Assembly (NCBI GenBank): GCA_944472135.2
Contig: OX235263.1
Span: 3,207,517 to 3,271,516 of the forward strand
Reading direction: 5' to 3'
Source of the DNA: Trichobilharzia regenti
Lineage: Eukaryota; Platyhelminthes; Trematoda; Strigeidida; Schistosomatidae
Length of the DNA stretch: 64,000 bases
How positions within the stretch are numbered: position 1 is the first letter of the stretch; each line of letters opens with the position of its first letter. The notes under the pieces were generated by a model. It was not told the DNA's origin, ran no database searches, and saw only the letters and a list, made by a program, of their open reading frames with translations. This document shows positions 43,693 through 53,796 of the stretch, one piece after another. A program made the translations under genes and the position numbers.

Positions 43693-46299
43693 TTATACAT
43701 TAAATGGACCTATAATTTCGGAGGCTCTCAGATAGGAACTAGGACTACTATCGTTTGCAAACTCTTGTAGTTTGTCGTTAAGCACTTTTTTGAATGAGGC
43801 CAATGTACCTGCTTGACGCATTTCCATTGGTAGTTTATTCCATATCTGTGCATACCTAATCAAGTAAAACTTTTGCCTGGTAGCTGTTTTACATTGTTCG
43901 ATAGCTACTGTACCCTTAGTGTGTCTTAGTTTGTAGCCACTGTCATCTGAAAGTCGAATGCCATTAGTAGAGGTAAAAACTAAGTGGTTTAGAAGCTTAT
44001 AGTAAAGTGTTAAGTTTAGTCTCAGGCGTCTTAGCCATAGTGTTTCTAATCCTAGGGTGTCACATCTAGTGGAGTAGTTCGCACCATTTTCGGTTCCGAG
44101 TAATTTTGACGTGAAGTACCTCTGCACTCCCTCGACTTTCAATTTGTCCTCTATGCGTATACTACTATACATGAATGAACAGTAATCAAATAAAGGACGC
44201 ACACAAACCTTGTACAACAGAATTCTGGACTCATTTCTGTAAAAGTTCCTGAGTAGAAAGCCGATAAGTCTGCGTGACTTTGACACTTGTTTGGAGATAT
44301 GTTCAGAAAATGATAAGTCATGTGAGTATTTCAGTCCTAGGTCCAATACAGATTCCAGTCGTAAGAGTGCATGGCCTTGAATTGTCAGGTCAAGTTCTAA
44401 ATTGTTGCAACCTATGCAGAGCCAGCCACATTTGTCGACATTAAACTGGAGTTGCCAGGTGTCACACCATCTATCCATTTTTTCTAATTCTTGCTGTATG
44501 GCGTTTACTGTTATTCCGAGATCTGTGTTCTTGCATTTATAGGTCACTTTTAAGTCATCTGCATATAGTATTGGTTTACCAACACTAAAGCATTCACAGA
44601 TACTGTTTATATATATTATGAATAGGAGTGGGCCTAATACACTTCCCTGGATTACACCACTACTTACAGGTTTAGGCCTTGAGATTATCGAGCCAACTTT
44701 TGTTATCTGATTCCTGTCACAGAGAAATGATTTTATCCAGCTCAGGAGGGGGTCACATATCCCTAGTGAGCATAACCTGCTGACTAGCAGATTATGGGGG
44801 ACTCTATCGAAGGCTTTTGTTATATCGAAATATAGCACAATTACTAGTTCTCTGTTGTCCCTGCTTCGTGTAACTTCGTTGAAAAAGTCTATGTGACAGG
44901 TCGCACATGATCTCTTTTTGAGGAATCCGTGTTGTGATGGGTTGATAAGTTCATGTTCTAGTAAGTTGTCTGACACTTGGTCTTTAACCACTTTCTCCAT
45001 TATTCGTGATATTACCGGTGTTATATTAATAGGTCTATAGTTGCATGCACTGGTTTTGGCCCCTGCTTTGTGCTTAGGTAGTATGTATGTGGTTTTCCAC
45101 ACTTCAGGATAAGTTCCAGTTTCCAGTGACAGAGTAAATATTCTAAGTAACAAGACTACCATTTCCGTGCTACCATTTTTGTATATGACAGATGGTATGT
45201 CGTCTGTTCCAGTACTGCCATTTGACTTCAATGTCTTAATCGCTGAGTCTATATTTTGTATATTAAAATCTATTTCTCCTAATTTGTGGTTACTTTTGCA
45301 GGTCATTTGGAAATTTGGGGTCGGGTGCACTCTGGTGTCATTGCAAAACCACTCACTGAGGAGTTCACTTATAACCTGGGGATCGTTGTATATTACACCC
45401 CTATGTTCCAAGATGCTTACATTATTGTCTTTACTGCTTTTTAGACGTTTTTGCAATATCCTACAAAGTTCCTGAGTTTTGGTGTTACCCATTAGCGCTT
45501 TATTTTCCTCATGTTGTGACTTCATTTTGTGTTTCTCTTCAAGCAGTTTAAGAGTTTCATGTATTTGGTTTAACGCATTAAATTCCTTAAATACATGGTA
45601 TTTCCTTTTCAATTTCTTTAGTTTTAGTCGCGTTTTCCGGTCAATAAATGGAGTTGGTGTCTTTAGGGCAGATTTTAGGGGCGCGATTGTGTCTCTTGCT
45701 GAGCCAACTGTTTTGTAGAAAATCTCAAGTGATACTTCTAAGTTATTGTTGATGAAGTATTCTTCCCAGTCAGAACTTCTCAACAGATCTGATAGGAATT
45801 CCCAATCAGCATTCTTATAGTCCCTATATTGATAGCGCACCGGGGAATTTTTAGGTGTGTATTTAGTTGTTAGTCGGAGGGGTAGCGTGCAGTACAATAT
45901 GTTGTGATCACTGTTATCGAGTTTATTTCCCACCTCTATCGAGATGGGCTCTATGTTATGACAGAGGATTAAGTCAAGAGTATTTTGGTTCCTTGTAGGG
46001 AGGCGCACGCACTGCTTCCATCCTCCTATGTCTATAGCTTGTAGTAGCTCTTCATGGATTCTTGGTCCTGTACAGGTATCCCAGTTTACTCCAGGTAAGT
46101 TGAAATCTCCACATACTACTTTGTAGTCGAAGTCCAGCGTGGCTACATGCTCTAGTATTTCTGCAATAGTTATATCAGTCATTTCAGGGCTATTGGGGGG
46201 TCTGTATATACATCCCACGAGAATTTTACTTTCGTTTGTGTGCATGCACACATATATAATATGTTCATAAAGATGCACGTGGAGACCTATTGGAAGCAC
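43693..46299 (-). CDS. CR1-like ORF2 (partial endonuclease, complete RT), open 868 aa
   Basis: The frame is open over its whole length. It enters mid-endonuclease (KILVGCIYRPPNS, GDFNLPGVNWD, NSDHNILYCTLPL), then a linker, then RT: GTDDIPSVIYKNG, NYRPINITPVISRIMEKVV, QHGFLKKRSC, YFDITKAFDRVP, SSGVIQGSVLGPLLF, ILYADDLKVTYK (active site), FNVDKCGWLC. The first about 24 residues may be flanking sequence. It is related to but clearly distinct from the ORF2 at 26,235. No stops suggests a young insertion, but the missing 5' end makes it immobile on its own. Confidence 0.85.
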   Translation of the reverse strand: MLPIGLHVHLYEHIIYVCMHTNESKILVGCIYRPPNSPEMTDITIAEILEHVATLDFDYKVVCGDFNLPGVNWDTCTGPRIHEELLQAIDIGGWKQCVRLPTRNQNTLDLILCHNIEPISIEVGNKLDNSDHNILYCTLPLRLTTKYTPKNSPVRYQYRDYKNADWEFLSDLLRSSDWEEYFINNNLEVSLEIFYKTVGSARDTIAPLKSALKTPTPFIDRKTRLKLKKLKRKYHVFKEFNALNQIHETLKLLEEKHKMKSQHEENKALMGNTKTQELCRILQKRLKSSKDNNVSILEHRGVIYNDPQVISELLSEWFCNDTRVHPTPNFQMTCKSNHKLGEIDFNIQNIDSAIKTLKSNGSTGTDDIPSVIYKNGSTEMVVLLLRIFTLSLETGTYPEVWKTTYILPKHKAGAKTSACNYRPINITPVISRIMEKVVKDQVSDNLLEHELINPSQHGFLKKRSCATCHIDFFNEVTRSRDNRELVIVLYFDITKAFDRVPHNLLVSRLCSLGICDPLLSWIKSFLCDRNQITKVGSIISRPKPVSSGVIQGSVLGPLLFIIYINSICECFSVGKPILYADDLKVTYKCKNTDLGITVNAIQQELEKMDRWCDTWQLQFNVDKCGWLCIGCNNLELDLTIQGHALLRLESVLDLGLKYSHDLSFSEHISKQVSKSRRLIGFLLRNFYRNESRILLYKVCVRPLFDYCSFMYSSIRIEDKLKVEGVQRYFTSKLLGTENGANYSTRCDTLGLETLWLRRLRLNLTLYYKLLNHLVFTSTNGIRLSDDSGYKLRHTKGTVAIEQCKTATRQKFYLIRYAQIWNKLPMEMRQAGTLASFKKVLNDKLQEFANDSSPSSYLRASEIIGPFNV

Positions 46300-46300
46300 T

Positions 46301-49300
46301 CATTAAGAAAGCTAGGGAGATGGAATATGGGGTACGAACATGTCTGGTACCAAGCAATATATTTGCGGTAGCCATAATAATCATAGTCTCAGAGCCTAAC
46401 ATCAAAAAAGGAGGGAGGGTGGCGCTAGCTGATCAGTAGATATGGTGGTGATCACTAAGGTGAATCGCCCCATTCTGCAAGAACAGCAATACGCAATTTG
46501 AAGGCTCGAGATATTTCTGATTTTTATGAGGGCTTAGATCTTTGTCTTGAAAAGGATAATAATGAACGCCTTGACAGATCATGCTTCTGCCTTTAAATAT
46601 ATACCATTGGCTCAGCCTATTGTTGAGATGCGACCACGCGGGATCTGCACAGACTTATGGGGCATCTTATAAATTAACTTGCTATCCATTGTCAAATCTT
46701 TAAATACCACTTCACAATATCTTGTCTCACTTATTTTCTAATAACGTTTTTACTTGATCCTCATTATATTCCATTAAACCTAACATTTTATAGCTTTTTA
46801 TGAATTTGATTCGACTTGTTCTATTCCTATTCTCTGTAGGGTACGGTTGTGCACCAAATAGACAAAAAAGCATGAAATAAAAACAACTGACTTGAGAATA
46901 ATTGTATTAAAGCCAAAAGTGGACATCATTATAGTATGAAATATATTGGCTTTATTATGCATTGCAAATGAACGTTGTCGGCCTGCGGATTAATTACTTC
47001 CCCATTCTGTTTTCTATATAAATGTGTTTATTAGTGATATATTTCACTCACTTAATCTATTACAAATAAAGTATAATTATATTTTAATAGTTTACACAAA
47101 ATGATAAATTTCGTTATTGGTAATTTTTCGGGCAAAATTACTGCCCGTGTTCACACCACTGTTGGAATTGTTTTATTCCTATTACACTTTCTATTACACT
47201 TTAATGTTTCACCTTAGCACTTTAACTTTTCTAAAACAGCTTCCAATCCCTTGTAAACGTTGTACTTACCTCAATATTGGTTGGCTACCGTATGCCTACA
47301 ACCACGGGATGAAAACGAAACGAAGTCGATTTACCCGCTCAACCTGGAGAACAACTGTACAATTCAATAACTATACGGCCTGGTTCAGACAATGAGTGTA
47401 ATTATATATATGTATCAAATATTTAACTGTTGAAACATTATTAACTTGTAGACAATTTAAGATTTGACATTATAACGTACTTGATCGTGCCTGTATAAAT
47501 GGCATGCACTTTCATGTTAATTTATGTTTATATGAAAATAAAATTATTATTATTTTGTAGTTAACCATGTGATGCAGAATTGCAAACAATGGGCGTGGTC
47601 GCGCAACTTGTTCGCATCTCAATGCACGTCAGCTGTTGTCCCTCGAAATCGAAGTGCCCCATTTGAGACCTATATAAGTATTATGAATACGGGCATTAGG
47701 AAAATTAATGACAAATTTGGAGAAGTGTTTGCCAGGAATTATTCAGTAGAAGTAATCGCAGGAATCAATCGTACTCTGAATATGTAAATAAACTGAATTT
47801 GTATCATAATTAAAATAAAATTTTCATGTCAATCTTATTGTCTTTCAATTCATGTGTTCCCTTATTGAGCACGGCATGCTAGACCGGTGCTCTCTAGGAC
47901 TTTAACTATACGTAAGTGTAATTGCGTAGGAACGATGTCGGTCGTCATACGTGTTAAATTATAATTATTTTAGTGAAGTTACCTGGATACGTCCCATAGT
48001 CATATAGTAGTCTTTAGGGACAAATGACAATAGTAGGCATAACTTGGGCACTGCATTCCAGTTCTTATACGGTTACGTGTATTCTAAAGTATTGCATTAC
48101 TAATGTTTCACTTAAAGCGTGATGTCAATCCATATGACTAAGGCTGTTAACATGTAACGTAAATTTAAGTCTACACGAGACAAATTATTGAATTCGTTCA
48201 GCTTTAGCACTCGTAGTTAGATTTACCTTACATCAAAATATGCCACCAATTACTTCGTCAGGTCTCATTAATAAGTCATGCCTGCATCTAGTCATCATGA
48301 CAAATATATCTACGCTCAGATAGAATAAGAAAGGTCTGGTAAGCAGGATGTTAAATATATTTAACGAAAAATAATAACAGCAAATGTCTTTACGCAGTTG
48401 TTTGTCGTAATAATTTGGGCAATGTCGGATCTCTGTGACCGGGTTGACTTACGTTACCGGATATCTACAAATAAGTAAACAAAGTGTTTTTTTAAATCAC
48501 TGAAGTAAGAAACAAGTAACATCAAAGCTAAACACTTTAGATTTGCCTACCTTTGCTGAAAATGGTTCATTCTCCTTCCTCATTCTTTGTTCATGACAGC
48601 ATTCTTCTGTGGTTTTCACTGCCACACACATTGTTCATCTTCTAAAGGATAGCAGCAAGCATATAATAATAATTTCATATGTCGTATAAACCAATGTTTA
48701 CAAAGAATGCATGTCATTTCTACAGGCGCAATAAGTTATGTTATAAACTGCAATCGTGAAGTATCATAAATTAGTTCATCTTCAAAAGTTTAAGTCGTTC
48801 AACTATTGTACGAGTAATTAGAACAGGTTATGATGAGAGTTAAATTGTAAACCCTTCATAATGAACACTGTACATTTGGCTAAGCGCTATGTCCTTGGAA
48901 CGCTGGAAGGATGAGCTACAAATCCAAAAGGTAATAACCAACGAAACTGCAGTAGTATTTTCTAGCTTTTCGGCATTTTTTCCTTTGATGCAGTTTCTTA
49001 TCAACAGTTTGCAGTATTCAGAACATCACAAGTTGCTTACAGATAACTTGTTTAATAATAACTGCGTTAAATATATGAGCCATAAGTGCATCTTTCATAG
49101 CCACAATTAAGTCATTAAGGACCTCAGAATATCCTAGTGATGTGAAACAAAATAATTATTAAGATTGATATAACCTATGTAACAGGTGTAGTAGTTGTAT
49201 GACACAGGTGCTAGCTACTACTCAACAGAAAGCTGATACTCATTTTAAGTACTCTGACATTTGAGGACTATTTATACTATTCTTCGAGACACGATGAACA

Positions 49301-49839
49301 CTGATGTCAATATACTCTGATGCCATTTCATGCACTGAGCAATTAAGGCCTGCTGAAATTCCATGTGCAAATGTCAATTAAACTATTATCACATCTTTGC
49401 CCAAGCACTTTTAACTAGGAACTTCATCAAAATAGATATAATCACCAGGAAATTCAGCAGCCTGTTTCATTCATCGCACGATATCGTCGATGTGTTATGG
49501 AATATTTGAGTCATCACGGATGATAACAGAAGTGTTTAACATCTTCAAAACACACATCTAACCTATGTCTGCATGCTATTTCTCTTTCATAGGCCAGATT
49601 CTCACAGATTCGCCGGAATGACAACAGTCATTGCCTGCAGTATATTTACAACATTAAGATCTGAAACAACTCGCAAAAAAACAATCCCTCAACGCACTAT
49701 AATGCAAATTATAGTCTTTCTATGCGAACTTTCTTAAAAAGGATAACTTCTTCATTGATAATTCGTCCAAGCTATAATATACAATTTTACGGTCTACTAA
49801 GAACAAAATACAGCAAAATACTGCCATCGGGTTACAGAA
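46301..49839. other. 3.5 kb of AT-rich sequence without a recognised gene
   Basis: No recognisable protein or RNA gene. It contains the non-LTR 3' end repeat at 47,283-47,560. Two short ORFs deserve mention. 47,569-47,787 (72 aa) is of unknown nature. 48,889-49,110 begins MSLERWKDELQIQK just before a possible donor (AAG|GTAATA) and continues after a possible acceptor (TTGATGCAG). Neither is strong enough to call a gene. The stretch may be intronic or intergenic. Confidence 0.5.
47283..47560 (+). repeat. Non-LTR 3' end repeat with ATT tail, copy 1
   Basis: Shares GGCCTGGTTCAGACAATGAG and downstream sequence with 52,996-53,245. Ends in GTGCCTGTATAAATGGCATG then AAATAAAATTATTATTATT, similar in design to the CR1-like 3' ends in this window (GCCTGTAAA..GGC..TCATGT then a short repeat). 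Probably a 5'-truncated non-LTR copy. Confidence 0.6.
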
Positions 49840-49849
49840 GTCTAAAACT

Positions 49850-50068
49850 CACATTGATTTTTAATCCAATATCTAATCCATTCCACATATGTATATAAAT
49901 GAGAGATCAAAGTTGTGTGAGTAACTTGATATGATTATGAGCAATAGTTTGTGCTCGAAACGTCATCAGTTCATATAACTGTAAACACTGTGCGATTTAT
50001 CAAAATAAAATCTTATCTATAATGGAATTATACTCTACCACAATGCCCAAGTTTTATACTTATATCAA
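49850..50068 (+). repeat. Left PLTR
   Basis: 219 bp; contains a hammerhead-like fold and the ORF start at 50,022. Confidence 0.9.
49922..49973 (+). ncRNA. Degenerate hammerhead-like motif in left PLTR
   Basis: Stem I TAACTTGAT with ATCAGTT (one bulged T), a box-1 position reading ATGATTA instead of CTGANGA, one extra T, stem II GAGCA/TGCTC, GAAA, two-pair stem III and cleavage-site-like GTC. Spacing matches the motif at 1951-2008 exactly, but box-1 positions C3 and G8 are changed. Loss of G8 should abolish cleavage. Confidence 0.5.
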
Positions 50069-52454
50069 TAATACATATGGTCTTCCTATAAGGAAGCTTA
50101 TCAATAAACTCACACGACTTTGTCAAACAGAAGCAAGATTCACAAACCACCGGATTTTTAATAGTAGATGTTTAAAAAATCATATAATTCCAAAATATTT
50201 ACGCATACGCACTCCAATTGCTTCAAGGAAAATATCATCAGCAGCTGAACATCTCAGTAGATTATGTCTAAGAGAAGAACTACATCGAGTTACTGTGAAA
50301 CTAAATAATATACGAAATGAAATCGAAAAACTCAAACAGAAACTCAAATGTATGGTCAATGACAAAGATTATGTAATCGTTGTTGAAACATCCGAAAAAG
50401 CTAGAGAATCAGCCTTAAGAAAATCAAAAACCACACAAATCAAAAAATTCAACAAACTAATGGAAGAAAAGAACACAACAAATGAAATTGATGTCAACAC
50501 TTCATCCTCTATCGACAGAACAAAATGGGTGATCAACCTCTCATCAAGAGAACTAAGCTCTAGTGAGATAAAAGTACTTGAGAAAGGACTAAATTTTAAC
50601 GTAACAGTCAATAAATTAAAACCAGAGGACGTTATTCCTAACATAGATGCAGCACTAGGTTCAATAGGCAAGACAACAGCAGAAGAGGTTAGAGCACAAT
50701 GTGCGTTAACCCTGAAAAATCAAAAGAAGGCAAGATCAAACTTAACAAAATCAGAAAGGGAAGCTTTAATTAGTCTAAAACAGGATAAAAATATTGTCAT
50801 CGCAAAAGCGGACAAAGGAAACGCCACCGTAGTTCTGAATAAATCTGACTATATCAAGAAAGTCAGTGAACATATTGAAACGGGTCCATATGAGGAAATT
50901 AAGAAGCCTGTAGATACAATAATGAATAAGGTAAAGAAATCTACAGCGGAATTGATACGGAGAATGAAGCCGTCACTGGGTGAGTCTAAATGGTTTACTT
51001 TAATGCCTAAAACTAATAATACTAGTAGAATATATGGTACTATTAAAATACATAAACCAGGTTACCCCATAAGACCAATAGTAGATTTTAGAAATACTCC
51101 CACTTATGAATTATCAAAACACTTAGCTCTAATACTTTGTCCCATTAGAAATCGCTCAAACTCTAGACTAACTAATTCATATGAGATGAAAAGTAAGCTA
51201 AATGACATTCAACTAGAGAATGATGAAAAAATGGTTAGTTTTGATATAACTAGTCTTTACACTAATATACCAGTCATTATGGCCTTAGAAGCAGTTAAAA
51301 AAGAACTAACTGCGGATCCTGAACTGAATCATAGGACAAAGCTGCCCATTGAACAAATTATGTTAGGGATTCAGTTATGTCTCACATCTAACATCTTTAA
51401 GTTCCAAGGCAAAATATATAAACAAACAGAAGGTGTAGCAATGGGATCACCAATATCCCCTATTGTAGCAGACATATTTATGGACAGCTGGGAAAGTAGT
51501 GCTCTTAATACGTTTAACCCCACTCCAAAAATATGGTGGAGATATGTGGATGACACTTTCACGGTGTTAAAAACAGAACATATCTCTAGCTTCCTGACAC
51601 ATATAAACTCACAAGTAGAAGGAATTAAATTCACATTTGAATCAGAAAATGAACTAGGAGAATTAGCTATGTTAGATTGTAAAATAAAACGAATAGAAGA
51701 AGGCAAACTACACACTAGTGTTTATAGAAAACCAACGCATTCTAATAGATATTTAGACTTTAATTCGTCTCATCCGTTAACTGTTAAGGCAGGCTTAGTA
51801 AAGTGTCTAACAAATCGAGCCATAGCACTAAGTAGCACAAAAAAAGACCTAAATGATGAAATAAAACAGATAGAAGAAGCGTTGGTGTTGAATAACTATC
51901 CTATAAAATTCATTAGGAAGATCACCAAAAACCAAAAGCAAAATAAAAATAATTGTGAAACTATTAATGATAACACAAATAAGAAAGAATATAAATCATC
52001 CACTGTTATACCATATAAGGAAAGCACATCTGAGGCCCTACGTAGGATTCTTAATAAAGCAGGAATTAGGGTGGCATTCAAACCTACAAACTCACTCAGA
52101 GACAAGCTCTGTAGGCTAAAAGACCCGGTGGATCCAATTAAACAAAATAATATAATTTACAAAATACCCTGCAATAACTATGAGGTCAACTACATAGGTC
52201 AAACTAGTAGGTCAGGGATAGTCAGATTAACAGAACATAAGAATTTAGCTAAGGTAAGAATGGTTGACCCTAAAAAGATAAGTAATTTAGAAAAAAGCTC
52301 AGCTATTGCACTTCATGCAATAACAAACAACCACACAATAGGGTGGGATAGGGTTAAAATTCTAAAAAGTAATATGGCTAAGTGGAGAGAGAGGTTGATT
52401 ACTGAATCCTTATTTATCGAGTCCACACCCAACACATGCAACAAAAATGACTGA
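50022..52454 (+). CDS. Penelope-like reverse transcriptase with GIY-YIG endonuclease
   Basis: 810 aa, uninterrupted. N-terminal third: basic, helical (KLNNIRNEIEKLKQKLK). RT: LKQDKNIVIAKADKGNATVV, FTLMPKTNNTSRIYGTIKIH, RPIVDFRNTPTYELSKHLA, MVSFDITSLYTNIPV (catalytic Asp), GVAMGSPISPIVADIF, WWRYVDDTFTV (YVDD active site), LDCKIKR, then VYRKPTHSNRYLDFNS. C-terminal GIY-YIG: IIYKIPCNNYEVNYIGQTSR, RLTEHKN, and a Glu in ITESLFIES. All signature residues are present, so the protein may be active in target-primed reverse transcription. Confidence 0.93.
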   Translation: MELYSTTMPKFYTYINNTYGLPIRKLINKLTRLCQTEARFTNHRIFNSRCLKNHIIPKYLRIRTPIASRKISSAAEHLSRLCLREELHRVTVKLNNIRNEIEKLKQKLKCMVNDKDYVIVVETSEKARESALRKSKTTQIKKFNKLMEEKNTTNEIDVNTSSSIDRTKWVINLSSRELSSSEIKVLEKGLNFNVTVNKLKPEDVIPNIDAALGSIGKTTAEEVRAQCALTLKNQKKARSNLTKSEREALISLKQDKNIVIAKADKGNATVVLNKSDYIKKVSEHIETGPYEEIKKPVDTIMNKVKKSTAELIRRMKPSLGESKWFTLMPKTNNTSRIYGTIKIHKPGYPIRPIVDFRNTPTYELSKHLALILCPIRNRSNSRLTNSYEMKSKLNDIQLENDEKMVSFDITSLYTNIPVIMALEAVKKELTADPELNHRTKLPIEQIMLGIQLCLTSNIFKFQGKIYKQTEGVAMGSPISPIVADIFMDSWESSALNTFNPTPKIWWRYVDDTFTVLKTEHISSFLTHINSQVEGIKFTFESENELGELAMLDCKIKRIEEGKLHTSVYRKPTHSNRYLDFNSSHPLTVKAGLVKCLTNRAIALSSTKKDLNDEIKQIEEALVLNNYPIKFIRKITKNQKQNKNNCETINDNTNKKEYKSSTVIPYKESTSEALRRILNKAGIRVAFKPTNSLRDKLCRLKDPVDPIKQNNIIYKIPCNNYEVNYIGQTSRSGIVRLTEHKNLAKVRMVDPKKISNLEKSSAIALHAITNNHTIGWDRVKILKSNMAKWRERLITESLFIESTPNTCNKND

Positions 52455-52663
52455 ATGCAAATACCAGAGATATGGAAGAGTTATTACCGCAGGTCAAATC
52501 AGAAGAGGGTAATAAATAATATTAAAATTCTATTTCAATTCAAACACATCACAACATCCTTACAAAAAACTTATTATGACTATTAAAACACTCGTCCAAT
52601 TTTCCCATCTAATTGCAATTGATCAACAACAGTCGTACGATTATTTCTGAATGTACATTATCT

Positions 52664-52882
52664 CACATTGATTTTTAATCCAATATCTAATCCATTCCAC
52701 ATATGTATATAAATGAGAGATCAAAGTTGTGTGAGTAACTTGATATGATTATGAGCAATAGTTTGTGCTCGAAACGTCATCAGCTCATATAACTGTAAAC
52801 ACTGTGCGATTTATCAAAATAAAATCTTATCTATAATGGAATTATACTCTACCACAGTGCCCAAGTTTTATACTTATATCAA
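52664..52882 (+). repeat. Right PLTR
   Basis: 219 bp, differing from the left PLTR by only a couple of substitutions (for example CAGTTC to CAGCTC after the hammerhead-like core, and CACAATG to CACAGTG). Confidence 0.9.
52736..52787 (+). ncRNA. Degenerate hammerhead-like motif in right PLTR
   Basis: Same as in the left PLTR, including the altered box 1, so the change was present in the parent element. Confidence 0.5.
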
Positions 52883-52995
52883 GTCTAAAACTAGTCAAAT
52901 ATAATCTATTTCCAGAAAAATAGGCGATTATAACGTATGTTGCTGTGAACGCGGTAACCGACGTCATCGCGCGATAACACCTGGTTATAGCCTAT

Positions 52996-53245
52996 ATCCT
53001 CACTCCGGGTTGCAAACAAAACGAAGTCGATTTTCCTGCGAAACCTGGGGGACAACTGTACAACTGAATAATTATGCGGCCTGGTTCAGACAATGAGTGT
53101 ATTTATATATATCAAATATTTATCTGTTGAAACATTATTAACTTGTAAACAATCTATAATTTGATATTGTATCATCCTTGATTGTGCCTGTAAAAATGGC
53201 ATGTATTCTCATTTAAATTTACATGTTTATATGAGAATACACATC
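52996..53245 (+). repeat. Non-LTR 3' end repeat, copy 2
   Basis: Shares GGCCTGGTTCAGACAATGAG, CTGTTGAAACATTATTAACT and GGCATG blocks with 47,283-47,560; ends in TATATGAGAATACAC. Confidence 0.6.
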
Positions 53246-53252
53246 GACTAAC

Positions 53253-53520
53253 GTCCGGAAGTGCGCCTGAAGAAAATGCTATTTAGGCTAAGGCACATAT
53301 TCAATAAGTGCTATCTTTGGAGTCTATCAATGGTTTAGAAGTGGGACGAATTACACAGAAGCTCCTCGAAGATCAGAAGCGTTTACTGACTATAAAGAAA
53401 TGAAGTTGAGGAAATCATTTTGACTTGTATTAGCTCTTAAAATGGATATTGAATATTGAGACCTACGAGCAGTTAATTAGTTTTTGGCAAGAATTAGTAT
53501 TTTATGCTACAGCGTAGTTT
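53253..53520 (+). repeat. 268-bp duplicated block (also directly upstream of SAAL1)
   Basis: Nearly identical to 62,953-63,220, where it ends 38 bp before the SAAL1 start codon. Few substitutions and one or two 1-bp indels separate the copies. No transposon termini or TSD recognised. Could be a copied promoter segment or an unrecognised short element. Confidence 0.85.
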
Positions 53521-53579
53521 GTAATGCAATGGAAACCAATACAATGCCACTACACAAGTTTCTTTTTCTTCTTTTTCAG

Positions 53580-53656
53580 AAAGAAACGTTGATGTGGCAT
53601 CACTGGAGCAAGAGGAAGACCGGTTATCCAAACTTGTTATAAATGATGAGAACTAG
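53580..53656 (+). CDS. Candidate 3'-terminal exon of an unidentified host gene
   Basis: A strong pyrimidine tract and acceptor (CTTTTTCTTCTTTTTCAG) end at 53,579. After 2 nt of a split codon, the frame reads RNVDVASLEQEEDRLSKLVI then NDEN and a TAG at 53,654. The peptide is acidic and helical. It would fit in phase after the candidate exon ending at 3,742. No polyadenylation signal was identified. A gypsy element begins just downstream, so the exon end may also be an insertion breakpoint. Confidence 0.35.
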
Positions 53657-53764
53657 CTTGTGCCCGGGTAATTCAAGTTTGGCTTGCTTGAAATAAACGC
53701 TTCCTCCTCGCCGTCTTTGCCTTCTTTCTTCACCCGTCGTGCTTGTGGTCTGTGTGCTTTATAC

Positions 53765-53776
53765 TGGTGTCGGAGG
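53765..53776 (+). promoter_or_regulatory. Candidate primer binding site of the gypsy element
   Basis: TGGTGTCGGAGG, with the TGG expected for the CCA end of a tRNA, 21 bp upstream of the gag ATG at 53,797. The tRNA was not identified. Confidence 0.4.
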
Positions 53777-53796
53777 TGTTTTCTCTACGCAGAGAC

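Larger units (their letters stand above)
42802..46300 (-). mobile_element. CR1-like non-LTR element, 5' truncated
   Basis: Left end is (ATAA)n followed by the family terminal block; 3' UTR to 43,692; ORF2 43,693-46,299. ORF1 and the start of the endonuclease are missing, a typical 5' truncation. The BEL/Pao sequence on its left does not continue on its right, so insertion came with loss of flanking DNA or later rearrangement. Confidence 0.8.
49850..52882 (+). mobile_element. Complete Penelope-like element (PLE)
   Basis: 3,033-bp element with direct terminal repeats (PLTRs) of 219 bp at 49,850-50,068 and 52,664-52,882, flanked by a perfect 10-bp target duplication GTCTAAAACT (49,840-49,849 and 52,883-52,892). 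The single ORF starts inside the left PLTR. PLEs are retroelements with telomerase-like RT and, in this class, a C-terminal GIY-YIG endonuclease. The intact ORF, the near-identical PLTRs and the perfect TSD point to a recent insertion. Confidence 0.92.

Noticed and set aside
48889..49110. Small two-exon gene starting MSLERWKDELQIQK
   Set aside because: Splice signals are only fair, the frame is open with or without the intron, and no family match is known; kept as a remark only.
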